Origin: DASYXZ01 sp035934315
GTDB taxonomy: Bacteria; Acidobacteriota; Terriglobia; UBA7540
DNA: 46,975 nucleotides
Direction of reading: 5' to 3'
Assembly (NCBI GenBank): GCA_035934315.1
Contig: DASYXZ010000019.1
Location: forward strand, 1 to 46,975
The notes under the pieces were generated by a model, which was given only the letters and a program-made list of their open reading frames with translations, was not told the origin of the DNA and made no database searches. Position numbers and translations under genes: made by a program. This document shows, piece by piece, positions 7,681-16,283 of this stretch (position 1 is its first letter; every line of letters starts with the position of its first letter).

Positions 7681-8334
7681 ATGCGAAGCAAACGAACCTC
7701 AGTTTTTGATCCCAAGGCATTTCTGTCCATGGTGGGCGCGGGAAAGACCTTCAAGGAATACCGGGATAAGAAATCCATTTATAAGCAAGGGGACGCGGCC
7801 GATGCGGTGTTCTACATCGAGACTGGGAAGGTACAGCTTACCGTCCTGTCCGATGCCGGGAAGGAAGCGGTCATCGCTCTACTTGAACAAGGCAGCTTTT
7901 TTGGTGAAGGCTGTATGGCGGGCCAGCCTCTGCGCATGGCCACGGCAACGGCCATCGAAAAATCGATGGTCGTCCGGGTTGATAAGAAAGTCATGATACG
8001 TCTGCTGCACGAAAAGCCGGCTTTTGCCGAATCTTTCATGACCTACCTACTTTCGCGCAACATTCGAATCGAAGAGGACCTCGTGGACCAGCTTTTCAAT
8101 TCCAGCGAAAAGCGGCTGGCCCGAATCCTCCTTTTGCTGGCGCGTTACGGCAAGGAAGCAAAGCCGGAACCCGTGCTATCAAAGGTCAGCCAGGAGACAC
8201 TGGCCGCCATGATCGGCACAACCCGCGCCCGGGTAAGTTATTTCATGAATAAATTCAGGAAGCTGGGTTTCATTGAATACAATGGGGGCTTGCACGTCCA
8301 CGGCTCACTCCTTAATATCGTCCTCCACGATTAG
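7681..8334 (+). CDS. Crp/Fnr-family transcriptional regulator
   Basis: 217 residues. An N-terminal cyclic-nucleotide-binding-like beta-barrel (about 20-125; YKQGDAADAVFYIETGKVQL, then FFGEGCMAGQPLRMATATA with the phosphate-site Gly-Glu and Arg) is followed by a dimer helix (about 120-150) and a winged helix (about 165-217; SQETLAAMIGTTRARVSYFM is the recognition helix). There is no N-terminal Cys cluster, so it is not an oxygen-sensing Fe-S Fnr; a nucleotide or other small ligand, or none, is possible. GGAG lies 8 nt before ATG at 7681. The position, head-to-head with the small stress genes and next to an ECF sigma gene, suggests a stress regulator. Confidence 0.92.
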   Translation: MRSKRTSVFDPKAFLSMVGAGKTFKEYRDKKSIYKQGDAADAVFYIETGKVQLTVLSDAGKEAVIALLEQGSFFGEGCMAGQPLRMATATAIEKSMVVRVDKKVMIRLLHEKPAFAESFMTYLLSRNIRIEEDLVDQLFNSSEKRLARILLLLARYGKEAKPEPVLSKVSQETLAAMIGTTRARVSYFMNKFRKLGFIEYNGGLHVHGSLLNIVLHD

Positions 8335-8344
8335 CTGATTGCTT

Positions 8345-8385
8345 AAAAATCCTTCCCACAAACACTCGTGAGCACAGGGATTTTT
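8345..8385 (+). terminator. Possible terminator after the Crp/Fnr gene
   Basis: AAAAATCC pairs with GGATTTTT across a 25-base loop that holds a small CTCGTGAG palindrome. It starts 10 nt after the stop codon. The stem is AT-rich and the loop large, so strength is doubtful. Confidence 0.35.
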
Positions 8386-8776
8386 GTCCTCAACCTTCAC
8401 AAAATCTTTCCGGGGTATTGGGGTATTTTTCCCGCATTGGATAAGTAATTTACCTGATTGCGCTGCCCGCTCTTTTAAGCCAAATTTCGAGCGGTAAGGG
8501 CAGCAGCGCGCAGCACCCCGGTTGGGGGAGGGCAAAAGAATATTTTGAAAAGTGTGCAAAATTGAACATACGCCCCCTTGGGCAAGTGTAATCATGCGCC
8601 TGGGTGGATTTGTAGATGCTGGGGAAGTCAAAAGTGACATCCCCAGGAAAACGAATCCCTCCAGGCAACACGAGCTGCCAGCTCGAATGAATCGGCACTT
8701 ACGCGGACACCCATCGATAGAGGACCAGAACTCAATCGAAGGCCGCGGTCAAAGCAAGGGCACAAAGGTGGAAAAC
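8386..8776. other. 391-base gap before the ECF sigma gene
   Basis: Frames continue upstream of the sigma gene in its own frame but lack sigma similarity. Contains the near-repeat GGGGTATT/GGGGTATTT around 8413-8430 and presumably the sigma gene promoter (a TTGAAC...TGTAAT pair with a 19-base spacer near 8562-8592 is the best seen). No RNA gene recognised. Confidence 0.4.
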
Positions 8777-9424
8777 ATGGGTATTTCCTTGATCGACGAG
8801 AAATTCGTTTTGGCCCAGGCCCGAACCGGAAGTGGTGCGGCGTTTGAGGCCCTTATTGGACCGTATCATCATAGCCTCTATCGCCGCGCGTTGAAGATGA
8901 CTCGGAACGAAGAAGACGCCGAGGATGTTGTCCAGGAAGCCGAATTGAAAGCATATTGCCGGCTCGATCAGTTTCAGGGCAGCTCCCGCTTCTATACCTG
9001 GGTCATGCGAATTGTCATCAACGAGGCCCTGATGAAACTTCGAAAGAGGCGTTTTAACCACGAAACAGAGTCTTTGGACGCGGTCACAGTTGGTGATAAA
9101 TATCTCGAAATCTGCCGCACCCACCATCCCAGTGATCAGCCGGACAGGCATTATACCGGGGTTGAACTGCAAAGTATCCTGAACCGTGCCCTCTCAGGCC
9201 TGAGCCCCTCATTAAGCTCGACCTTCCTGCTTTGTTACCTGGAAGGCTATTCACCCCGAGAAGTCGCCTCCATGCTAAACCTCAGCGTGGCCGCAATTAA
9301 ATCGCGCCTTCTGAGGGCGCGCCGAAGGCTTAGCAAACGGCTAAAAACGCTGTTGCAGCCTCCCCTTGCTTTGCGGCAGGCACGGTCATCGGTTCGTTTT
9401 GAAAATGTTGATGTCCCCGATTAA
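8777..9424 (+). CDS. ECF-type RNA polymerase sigma factor
   Basis: 215 residues. Region 2 (about 15-85) shows the ECF pattern: AFEALIGPYHHSLYRRAL, then RNEEDAEDVVQEAELKAY and the FYTWVMRIVINEALMKLRK helix. Region 4 (about 135-190) has GYSPREVASMLNLSVAAIKS and RLLRARRRL for -35 recognition. AAGGTGG is 5-6 nt before ATG at 8777, which fixes the start. The product directs RNA polymerase to a stress regulon. No anti-sigma gene is seen on either side, though a membrane protein gene follows 250 bases later. A 25-residue tail after region 4 has no known role. Adjacent position suggests that the small stress genes may belong to its regulon; that is inference. Confidence 0.92.
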   Translation: MGISLIDEKFVLAQARTGSGAAFEALIGPYHHSLYRRALKMTRNEEDAEDVVQEAELKAYCRLDQFQGSSRFYTWVMRIVINEALMKLRKRRFNHETESLDAVTVGDKYLEICRTHHPSDQPDRHYTGVELQSILNRALSGLSPSLSSTFLLCYLEGYSPREVASMLNLSVAAIKSRLLRARRRLSKRLKTLLQPPLALRQARSSVRFENVDVPD

Positions 9425-9674
9425 TTAATTTCCGCACCGGGCAAGTAAAGTCACAAGCCCCGTTCACTTTGTCTGGGGCTGAGAAAACAGGAAAAGCGAT
9501 CGAGAAAGGGGCGCAGGTTGCGGAAGAAGCCTTCCCTGTAGTATCAGACCATGTCCGGCGCCAAACGCGCCGCCTTGCTTCCAGACGTGTTACCTGCTAT
9601 CTTCTCTATCCAAACTGAACCCACTCATCAGGCTTGGGTTATCAGCTCCAATCTTTTTTCATGGAGGCCGGCTT

Positions 9675-10427
9675 ATGAGCAATCCCGTCATGGCGAGTCC
9701 AGCGGAACACGCACAACCTTCCAAATCTTTTGTGGAACGGTTCATCGGCGTCTTCATATCTCCGGGCGAAACGTTTGCGGACATCGCGCGCAAGCCGGAT
9801 TTCATCGCGCCCATGATCGTCCTGATTGTCATGACAGTGGCCGTTACGGAGACGATGCTGGCGAAGATTGGCATGGAGCGAATCGTTCGTGCCTCGATGG
9901 AACAAAGTTCCCGGGCATCGAGTATGACTCCCGAGCAGATCGACCAGGCAGTGAGCAGGGGCGCGAGCATCGGCGCGATTATTGCCCACGTCTCGGGATT
10001 CATTGGAGTGCCGCTCTTGATGGTGATTATTGCCGCTCTCGGCCTGCTGTTCGTGAACGCTATTTTCGGTGGGCAAATGAAATTTGACGCGGCGCTTTCA
10101 GTAGCCTGCTATGCGAACTTGCCGAGTGTCCTGGGCGCCATCATGGCGGTCGCCCTGATTTTCTTTGGAGATCCTGAGCACTTCAACGCCACGAGTCCTG
10201 TGCCCAGCAACCTGGGATTCTTTCTTGATCCACTCACTACCGCCAAGCCGCTCATGGTCCTCGCCAGTTCGCTGGATATTTTCACTATCTGGTTCATGAT
10301 TCTGCTGGGCATCGGATACTCAGCGGCTTCTGGCGGGAAGCTGAAAGCCGTGACAATCTTCCTCTGCTTTTTTGGCCTGAGAGCCGTCCTTCTTTTGGCG
10401 CAGATGGGGTTGGCGATGTTCATGTAG
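9675..10427 (+). CDS. Yip1-family multi-pass membrane protein
   Basis: 250 residues with a soluble N-terminal 40 residues (FVERFIGVFISPGETFADIARKP, the typical lead-in of bacterial Yip1-domain proteins) and about five membrane helices (near 43-62, 105-128, 135-160, 185-210 and 225-248). GGAGG is 7-8 nt before ATG at 9675. Bacterial Yip1 proteins have no settled function. The gene lies between an ECF sigma gene and tgt and ends 105 bases before tgt. It does not look like an anti-sigma factor, since it lacks a cytoplasmic zinc-binding ASD domain. Confidence 0.82.
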   Translation: MSNPVMASPAEHAQPSKSFVERFIGVFISPGETFADIARKPDFIAPMIVLIVMTVAVTETMLAKIGMERIVRASMEQSSRASSMTPEQIDQAVSRGASIGAIIAHVSGFIGVPLLMVIIAALGLLFVNAIFGGQMKFDAALSVACYANLPSVLGAIMAVALIFFGDPEHFNATSPVPSNLGFFLDPLTTAKPLMVLASSLDIFTIWFMILLGIGYSAASGGKLKAVTIFLCFFGLRAVLLLAQMGLAMFM

Positions 10428-10532
10428 CGTGGTATTTGGACCCTGTGGATACAATGGCGCGGATCCAGCCGGGACATCGCCGGTCTTGCCCCACCCTACC
10501 CGGCGCCCCATCCATATATCGGAGATATTTTA

Positions 10533-11678
10533 TTGTCCGATGAAATGAAATTCGAAATTGTGTCGCGTGACGCTGCCACGGGCGCGCGCGCCGGCCTGCT
10601 TCACACTCCGCACGGAATAATTGAGACGCCGTGCTTCATGCCGGTGGGCACGGCGGCGACAGTGAAAGGCGTAACCCAGGAACAACTGGAGCAATTGGGA
10701 GCGCAAATTATTCTGGCGAACACCTATCACCTTTACCTGCGCCCGGGCCAAGAAATTGTGCGCGAAATGGGCGGGCTGCATGGGTTCATGAGCTGGCCCC
10801 GCCCCATCTTGACGGACAGCGGCGGCTACCAGGTTATGAGCCTGCGCGGGCTTGGACGCGTCACAGAAGACGGCGTACACTTTCGCTCGCACTTGGACGG
10901 GTCATCACATTTTCTTTCACCAGAAAGGGCGGTGGAAATCCAGATGGCGCTGCGCCCGGACACCATGATGACCCTGGACGAATGTTTGGAGTACCCCGCG
11001 AGCCGGGAAAATTTGCATCGAGCCATGAAACTGACCGGCCGATGGGCGCGGCGGGCGAAAGAACATTTCGAAAAATTACGGTGTTTCGAAGAGGAGAAGG
11101 CAGAAAGCAGAATGCACCCTGCTTTATTCGGCATCGTGCAAGGTGGAACTGACATGAGCCTGCGTCGTGAAAGCGCGGAGAATACCATGGAGATTGGGTT
11201 CGCGGGCTACGCGCTGGGTGGACTTTCGGTTGGGGAACCGAAAAGCGAAACTTACGACGTGACTGAATCGACGGCGGCGCTGCTTCCGCAGGACCGTCCG
11301 CGCTATCTGATGGGTGTTGGGACGCCGGAGGATTTGCTGGAATGTGTGGCGCGTGGAATTGACATGTTTGATTGCGTGATGCCCACGCGCAATGCCCGCA
11401 ACGGCAGCGTGTTTACTTCACAGGGGAAGCTGGTGGTGAAGAACGCCAGATACGCGCGCGATGAAACACCACTGGACCGGGCCTGTGAGTGCAGCGTGTG
11501 TCGCCGCTATTCGCGGGGCTATATTCGGCATCTGTTTATGGCGCATGAGATCCTGGGGGCCACGCTGGCCACTCTCCATAATCTCCACTTTTACCTTGAC
11601 ACTATGCGCAAATTCCGTCACGCTATTATTTCCGGGGGATTTGAAAAATATTTTTCCAGGGTACGTGCGGGACGTTAA
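10533..11678 (+). CDS. tgt: Queuine tRNA-ribosyltransferase
   Basis: Exchanges guanine-34 for the queuine precursor preQ1 in the anticodon of tRNA-Asn/Asp/His/Tyr. 381 residues, normal length. The catalytic DSGGYQ lies at about residues 94-99 (Asp as general base), the substrate-site GGLSVGE near 230, DCVMPTRNARNG near 283 (nucleophile Asp), and the zinc site CECSVC with a later His near 312-345. The start is probably TTG at 10533 with GGAG 8 nt upstream; an in-frame ATG at 10545 has no such site. tgt-yajC-secD-secF is a widely conserved order, here followed by 117 bases and a hairpin before yajC. Confidence 0.96.
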   Translation: MSDEMKFEIVSRDAATGARAGLLHTPHGIIETPCFMPVGTAATVKGVTQEQLEQLGAQIILANTYHLYLRPGQEIVREMGGLHGFMSWPRPILTDSGGYQVMSLRGLGRVTEDGVHFRSHLDGSSHFLSPERAVEIQMALRPDTMMTLDECLEYPASRENLHRAMKLTGRWARRAKEHFEKLRCFEEEKAESRMHPALFGIVQGGTDMSLRRESAENTMEIGFAGYALGGLSVGEPKSETYDVTESTAALLPQDRPRYLMGVGTPEDLLECVARGIDMFDCVMPTRNARNGSVFTSQGKLVVKNARYARDETPLDRACECSVCRRYSRGYIRHLFMAHEILGATLATLHNLHFYLDTMRKFRHAIISGGFEKYFSRVRAGR

Positions 11679-11733
11679 GCATTTCCCATCCGTCTGGAAG
11701 CGAAGCTGGAAAGTCAATCCGGCGAACCCGGCT

Positions 11734-11758
11734 AATCCCGCTGTTTACAGGCGGGATT
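11734..11758 (+). terminator. Hairpin between tgt and yajC
   Basis: AATCCCGC pairs with GCGGGATT over a 9-base loop, followed by only TTC. The stem is stable but the U-tract is minimal, so it may be a weak terminator or a processing or stabilising hairpin that sets tgt and yajC expression apart. Confidence 0.5.
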
Positions 11759-11795
11759 TCTAATATCCAATCCGAACTTAAGCGGCCTGACATTG

Positions 11796-12200
11796 ATGGC
11801 GATTCCTGACTGGTCACACCTATTATCTGGACGAATCATTCTGGCCGCCGACGCCGCCGGGAACGAAGGCATCATGCAATTTGTGCTGCTCTTCGTGCCC
11901 CTGTTTGTCATTTGGTATTTCCTTGTCATCATGCCGCAACAACGCCAGCGCAAGAAAATACAGGAAATGCTGTCCAGTCTCAAAACGGGCGATCGCGTTT
12001 TGACCAGCGGCGGAGTCTTCGGAACCATCGTGGGTTTCCGGGAAGAGGTTGTTCAATTGCAAGTGGCCACACAGGTCAGGATTGATATCGCGCGATCGGC
12101 GATTACCAATCTTCTGCCCTCTGAAAACGCGGCCCAGGCATCGGCCGGAAGCGAAACAGGAAAGCGGGAAGCGACGGCCAAAGGCAAGAACCAGAATTAA
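11796..12200 (+). CDS. yajC: Preprotein translocase subunit YajC
   Basis: 134 residues. One membrane helix (about 26-48, IMQFVLLFVPLFVIWYFLVI) followed by the YajC signature MPQQRQRKKIQEMLSSLKTGDRV and a small beta domain (TSGGVFGTIVGF, then VRIDIARSAI). YajC joins SecDF and YidC at the Sec translocon. The C-terminal 25 residues are a low-complexity Ala/Lys/Glu tail. ATG at 11796 directly follows an in-frame TTG; no clear Shine-Dalgarno. It is 38 bases before secD. Confidence 0.94.
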   Translation: MAIPDWSHLLSGRIILAADAAGNEGIMQFVLLFVPLFVIWYFLVIMPQQRQRKKIQEMLSSLKTGDRVLTSGGVFGTIVGFREEVVQLQVATQVRIDIARSAITNLLPSENAAQASAGSETGKREATAKGKNQN

Positions 12201-12238
12201 ATATGATGTGATCAGGGAAAGGCTCTTAAACTTCTCTT

Positions 12239-13849
12239 ATGGATAGCAAGATTAAAGGTCGATTTATTTTTATCGCCGCAGTGATTTTGGTGTGCATTCT
12301 CGGTCTCGTTTGGGGACCGAACATCTCCAGCGTCCCCCTGAATATTCATCAAGTAAGGGAGAACCTCCGCAATCGCATTCGCCTGGGATTGGATTTGAGA
12401 GGCGGGAGCCACCTTGTCCTGCGGGTTCAGGTGGAAGACGCGGTCAATATCAGCACTGACCAGACGTTGGAACGCTTGCAGGACGAACTTAAAGCGAAAA
12501 ACATTCCTTATTCCGACGTTCAAAAGACGGATAGCACACATCTTCTTATTAAAGGCATACCCCAGGATAAGTCAGGGGACCTTGAATCTTTAATTAGTGG
12601 CCAGTTTTCCGATTGGGATTTGGGCAGCGTGACTGGCGACCCACTGGCGCACAACCTGACATTAAAAGTAACCGCTGCGGCGACCATCCGCAACCAGGCC
12701 CTCGATCAGGCCAAGGAAACCATCACCAATCGCATTGACCAGTTGGGCGTTGTGGAGCCGGAAATTGCAGATTACGGTCAGGGTGATTATGAGCTGGTCA
12801 TCCAACTTCCCGGCGTTGACGACCTGGCGCGGGTTGAAGACATCATACAGTCGCAGGCCATGCTCGAACTCAAGCTGGTCCAGGACGGCCCCTATCCAAG
12901 CAAAGAGGCGGCCCTGGCAGCACATGGCGGGATTCTGCCGCCCGACAGCCAACTGCTGGCCGGACCTGCCGGGTCCGAGGGCCAGACTTGGTATCTCCTA
13001 AATCGGATAGCGGCCATTACCGGCCGCGACTTGAGCGGAGCGCAGCCGGGCTTGGACGAAAACGGCCGGCCGAGCGTTAATTTCACATTGAATCGGGATG
13101 GAGCGGCCAGGTTTGGCCGGATTACCGGGGCCAATATTGGCAAGCTGCTGGCCATCGTCCTTGACAATCGCATTGTCGATTCGCCGGCTGAAATTCATGG
13201 CCAGATAAACGATCGGGGAGAAATCACGGGAAGCTTCACTCCCCAACGCGCCGCGGATATTTCCCTGAAGTTGCGCTCCGGCGCTCTGCCGGCTTCAATT
13301 AAAATCGAGCAGGAAGAGGTTGTGGGACCATCGCTCGGCGCAGACTCCATTCGAGCCGGCGTGGTCGCCTCGATAGTGGGCTTTGCCGCCATTATGGGGT
13401 TCATGTTGGTCTATTATAAGGGGGCGGGAATTAATGCGGATGTCGCGCTGATACTTAACCTGCTGATCCTGATCGCGGCCTTTGCCCTTCTTGGAGCCGT
13501 CCTAACCCTTCCGGGCATTGCCGGAATCATCCTGACCGTCGGCATGGGCGTGGACTCCAACGTCCTGATCTTTGAGCGCATTCGGGAAGAACTTCGCTCA
13601 GGCAAGGCGGTGGGCGCCGCCGTCTCAGGGGGATTTGCTCACGCTTTCAAGACAATCATCGACACTCACGTGACCACAGTGGCCTCAGCCGCGATTCTTT
13701 TCACCTTCGGGACGGGGCCAATCCGCGGCTTTGCCGTAACGCTCACCATCGGTTTGTTGGCGAACCTGTTCACGTCCGTATATGTCTCCCGGGTCATTTT
13801 TGATTACGTCCTTTCGAGACATGGGAAAGGTGAAGCGCTCAGCATTTAG
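12239..13849 (+). CDS. secD: Protein translocase subunit SecD
   Basis: 536 residues. Uses the proton gradient with SecF to finish protein export across the inner membrane. First membrane helix about 9-25, then the SecD motif IRLGLDLRGGSHLVLRV (about 47-63), the P1 periplasmic head with the ITNRIDQLGVVEPEI motif (about 162-176), and the five C-terminal helices starting near 375 with GMGVDSNVLIFERIREEL (about 435-452), which holds the conserved Asp. Shorter than the 615-residue E. coli form, as is common outside the gamma-proteobacteria. The upstream Shine-Dalgarno is poor, so translation may be coupled with yajC. Confidence 0.97.
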   Translation: MDSKIKGRFIFIAAVILVCILGLVWGPNISSVPLNIHQVRENLRNRIRLGLDLRGGSHLVLRVQVEDAVNISTDQTLERLQDELKAKNIPYSDVQKTDSTHLLIKGIPQDKSGDLESLISGQFSDWDLGSVTGDPLAHNLTLKVTAAATIRNQALDQAKETITNRIDQLGVVEPEIADYGQGDYELVIQLPGVDDLARVEDIIQSQAMLELKLVQDGPYPSKEAALAAHGGILPPDSQLLAGPAGSEGQTWYLLNRIAAITGRDLSGAQPGLDENGRPSVNFTLNRDGAARFGRITGANIGKLLAIVLDNRIVDSPAEIHGQINDRGEITGSFTPQRAADISLKLRSGALPASIKIEQEEVVGPSLGADSIRAGVVASIVGFAAIMGFMLVYYKGAGINADVALILNLLILIAAFALLGAVLTLPGIAGIILTVGMGVDSNVLIFERIREELRSGKAVGAAVSGGFAHAFKTIIDTHVTTVASAAILFTFGTGPIRGFAVTLTIGLLANLFTSVYVSRVIFDYVLSRHGKGEALSI

Positions 13850-13915
13850 AAATTGCGGGAACATTTGGGCCCTCCGCGGTGTCCATAGTCAATGGCGGAG
13901 ATTGGAAAATAGATC

Positions 13916-15157
13916 ATGGAGCTCTTTCACGAACCTGATATCGACTGGATGGGCAAGAAGTGGTATTTCATTGGCCTGTCCATACCCCTGCTCGTTGCAG
14001 GACTAATTTCCATGGCGGTTCGAGGATTGGTTTACGGAATTGACTTCCGCGGCGGCACTGAGGTGACAGTAAAGTTTGCTCAGGAGCCGCCCCTGGACAA
14101 GATCCGCACGCAACTGGACCGGCAGGGCCTGCATGGGGCAACGCTGCAACAAATTGGGGCGCAGGCCGACCACGAAGTCATAATCGGATTGGACATAAAG
14201 ACGACAACTTCAACCGATGTCCTGGACGCGGGCCGGCAGGCGATAGTTGGTGCACTCGGCGGCCTTTACGGTGCGGCTCCGGCGGGGAAAAGTGATTTCA
14301 ATAACACCAGCCAGCAGGCTCTGGCGGAAAAGCTTATCAGCGCCGATCCTTTGCAACTGGCCATTAAAGGTTCGGACGCGGCTGACAAGGCCTACCATGA
14401 CCTGGCGGATGCCTTAGTCAACTTCAAAAACAACCCGCCCCAAAGTGGCCTGATCACCGACTTCAAACAACTTCAATCGGTCCCCGGCGTAAACGCGGCG
14501 GCAATAAGTTTTCTTGATTCCCAGTACTATTTGTCACAGTATGGCGTGCGCGACACACAAGTGGTGGGGCCCAAGGTGGGCAGCGACCTCCGCCGTCAGG
14601 CGCTGTATGTCACGCTGGCAGGGCTGGGCGCAATGCTTGTTTACATTTGGTTTCGATTTGAGCTAATCTACGGCGTCGCGGCGGTCATCGCCACGTTCCA
14701 TGACGTGCTGATCACGCTGGGTATCTTTTCTTTATTAAACGCAGTAGGATACCCGGGAACTGAAATTACTCTCACGGTTATTGCGGCGCTGCTCACGCTG
14801 GTCGGTTATTCGATGAACGACACTATTGTAGTTTTTGATCGAATTCGAGAGAATGTGCGCCTGAATAAACGGGAAGATATTTTTACCGTGGTGAATCGAA
14901 GCATCAACCAAACTCTCAGCAGAACAATTCTGACTTCCGGCCTCACCTTTCTTGCCGTGCTCTCGCTTTTCTTATTTGGCGGTGAGGTCATTCACGGGTT
15001 TGCTCTGGTGCTGGTTGTGGGCGTGATTATTGGAACATATTCATCGATTGCGATTGCCAGTCCGGTGCTGGTTTTCTGGCAGCAACGGGGTGGCAAGGGC
15101 CTGGCTGGCACGAAGGCCAAAGCTTACGAACGCGAGCCCGTGGGGGCTCGTCGATAA
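13916..15157 (+). CDS. secF: Protein translocase subunit SecF, enlarged periplasmic domain
   Basis: 413 residues, about 100 more than the usual 300-320. The N-terminal helix (about 16-37) and YGIDFRGGTEVTVKFA motif (about 41-56) are normal. The C-terminal five helices carry the SecF/SecD-conserved MNDTIVVFDRIRENVRL (about 300-316). The extra length lies in the P4 periplasmic part, about residues 90-215, with an Ala/Gln/Asp-rich insert (KSDFNNTSQQALAEKLI and on) before VVGPKVGSDLRRQA. The gene starts 66 bases after secD. The insert has no family I recognise; it seems to be a lineage feature, not a fusion, since no linker is visible. Confidence 0.95.
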   Translation: MELFHEPDIDWMGKKWYFIGLSIPLLVAGLISMAVRGLVYGIDFRGGTEVTVKFAQEPPLDKIRTQLDRQGLHGATLQQIGAQADHEVIIGLDIKTTTSTDVLDAGRQAIVGALGGLYGAAPAGKSDFNNTSQQALAEKLISADPLQLAIKGSDAADKAYHDLADALVNFKNNPPQSGLITDFKQLQSVPGVNAAAISFLDSQYYLSQYGVRDTQVVGPKVGSDLRRQALYVTLAGLGAMLVYIWFRFELIYGVAAVIATFHDVLITLGIFSLLNAVGYPGTEITLTVIAALLTLVGYSMNDTIVVFDRIRENVRLNKREDIFTVVNRSINQTLSRTILTSGLTFLAVLSLFLFGGEVIHGFALVLVVGVIIGTYSSIAIASPVLVFWQQRGGKGLAGTKAKAYEREPVGARR

Positions 15158-15216
15158 ATCCTTGCGACGGCCGATGGGCTTGAGGCCGTGGCAAGATGCG
15201 GCAAGAGGGGGCTGCC

Positions 15217-16242
15217 ATGTTTGACGAAACCTTATTGGATTCTTCGCCATCGCGCGCGCCTGTCCTGGCGGGCAAGCACTGGTTGATTGGAATAGCTGCC
15301 GGCGCCGCCGGTTTTCTGCTGGCTTATTTTACGCCCGGACTCCTGTCAGCGGAGGGCAGTGATCTCACCGTGCAGGCTGTCATTCTGGGCGTGATTCTGA
15401 TGTGTTTCGTCTTGATGCTTTGCTATGTTTACACGGACGCACGACACCTGCATCTTAATCCCTGGGTTTGGCTGGTCGTAGTCTTCCTCCTCAACATTGT
15501 CGGCTTTGTGTTCTACCTTATATATTCCGCTGTAAAAACCGACAATTGGAAGCGGGCGACGATTCCCCTGGCTTATATTGTTGAAATAATTTTAGTGGGC
15601 GTGGCAATTCTGATTCCATTGATCATCACGCAGGCGCTGCCTAAAACTATGCTCACCATATCCCTTGTGGCGCCGCCTCCGCCTCCCCCGCCGCCCCCGC
15701 CGCCCGCGCCCGCAGCGCCGGTCAGGGTGATTAAGCGCATTTCCGCAGAAGACTTGATGAAGGCCCCCACTGTCATTCCGAAAACCATCTCGCGTGTTAA
15801 AGACGAACCGGAGCCCCCGCCGTCCGCATCCGTCGGTGTAGTTGGCGGAGTGCCGGGCGGGATGCCGGGTGGGACTCCGGGCGGAGTTCTGGGCGGCATT
15901 ATTTCCAGCTCTGCTCCACCACCGCCTCCTCCGCCCAAAGCTGCCACGCCAAAAAGAATTCGTCTGGGCGGCCAGGTTGAGGCGGCCAAGTTGCTAGTGC
16001 ACCCCAGTCCCGAATATCCTCCCTTGGCCAAGATGGCTCGCATCCAGGGTACAGTCAAGCTGGAAGCAGTGATCAGCAAGGACGGGACGATTCAGGACCT
16101 CAAAGCTGTTTCCGGCCATCCGCTTCTGGTAAAGGCTGCCATGGACGCCGTGTCTCGATGGCGTTACCAGCCAACGCTTTTGAACGGGGATCCTGTGGAA
16201 GTGGTGACGGAAGTTGACGTGAATTTCACACTATCAGAGTAG
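15217..16242 (+). CDS. TonB-family protein with four N-terminal membrane segments
   Basis: 341 residues. TonB proteins pass the inner-membrane proton-motive force to outer-membrane transporters. Instead of one N-terminal anchor, this one has four hydrophobic segments (about 22-40, 50-71, 83-104, 114-137); the third, PWVWLVVVFLLNIVGFVFYLIYS, resembles the phospholipase-D-nuclease N-terminal membrane domain. An 11-Pro run (about 153-163), a Gly/Pro-rich spacer and a second Pro run follow, and then the TonB C-terminal domain (about 255-341: YPPLAKMARIQGTVKLEAVI, ending with WRYQPTLLNGDPVEV). Start at 15217 is chosen for AGAGGGGG upstream; an ATG at 15196 has none. ExbB and two ExbD genes follow at once. 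Confidence 0.9.
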   Translation: MFDETLLDSSPSRAPVLAGKHWLIGIAAGAAGFLLAYFTPGLLSAEGSDLTVQAVILGVILMCFVLMLCYVYTDARHLHLNPWVWLVVVFLLNIVGFVFYLIYSAVKTDNWKRATIPLAYIVEIILVGVAILIPLIITQALPKTMLTISLVAPPPPPPPPPPPAPAAPVRVIKRISAEDLMKAPTVIPKTISRVKDEPEPPPSASVGVVGGVPGGMPGGTPGGVLGGIISSSAPPPPPPPKAATPKRIRLGGQVEAAKLLVHPSPEYPPLAKMARIQGTVKLEAVISKDGTIQDLKAVSGHPLLVKAAMDAVSRWRYQPTLLNGDPVEVVTEVDVNFTLSE

Positions 16243-16283
16243 TCAGCAGTTTTTGAAAATTTTCGAGGAGGAAACACAAAATC

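Noticed and set aside
7355..7720. 121-codon minus-strand frame upstream of the Crp/Fnr gene
   Set aside because: Overlaps the regulator start, no ribosome site, Cys-rich composition unlike a protein.
8305..8698. Minus-strand frames between Crp/Fnr and ECF genes
   Set aside because: No ribosome sites; they cover the putative terminator and sigma gene leader.
9456..9485. AGCCCC/GGGGCT inverted repeat after the ECF gene
   Set aside because: Short stem, 13-base loop and no U-tract; not a credible terminator.
15573..16079. 168-codon minus-strand Gly-rich frame opposite the TonB gene
   Set aside because: It is the complement of the Pro-rich TonB linker; Gly runs mirror the Pro codons.
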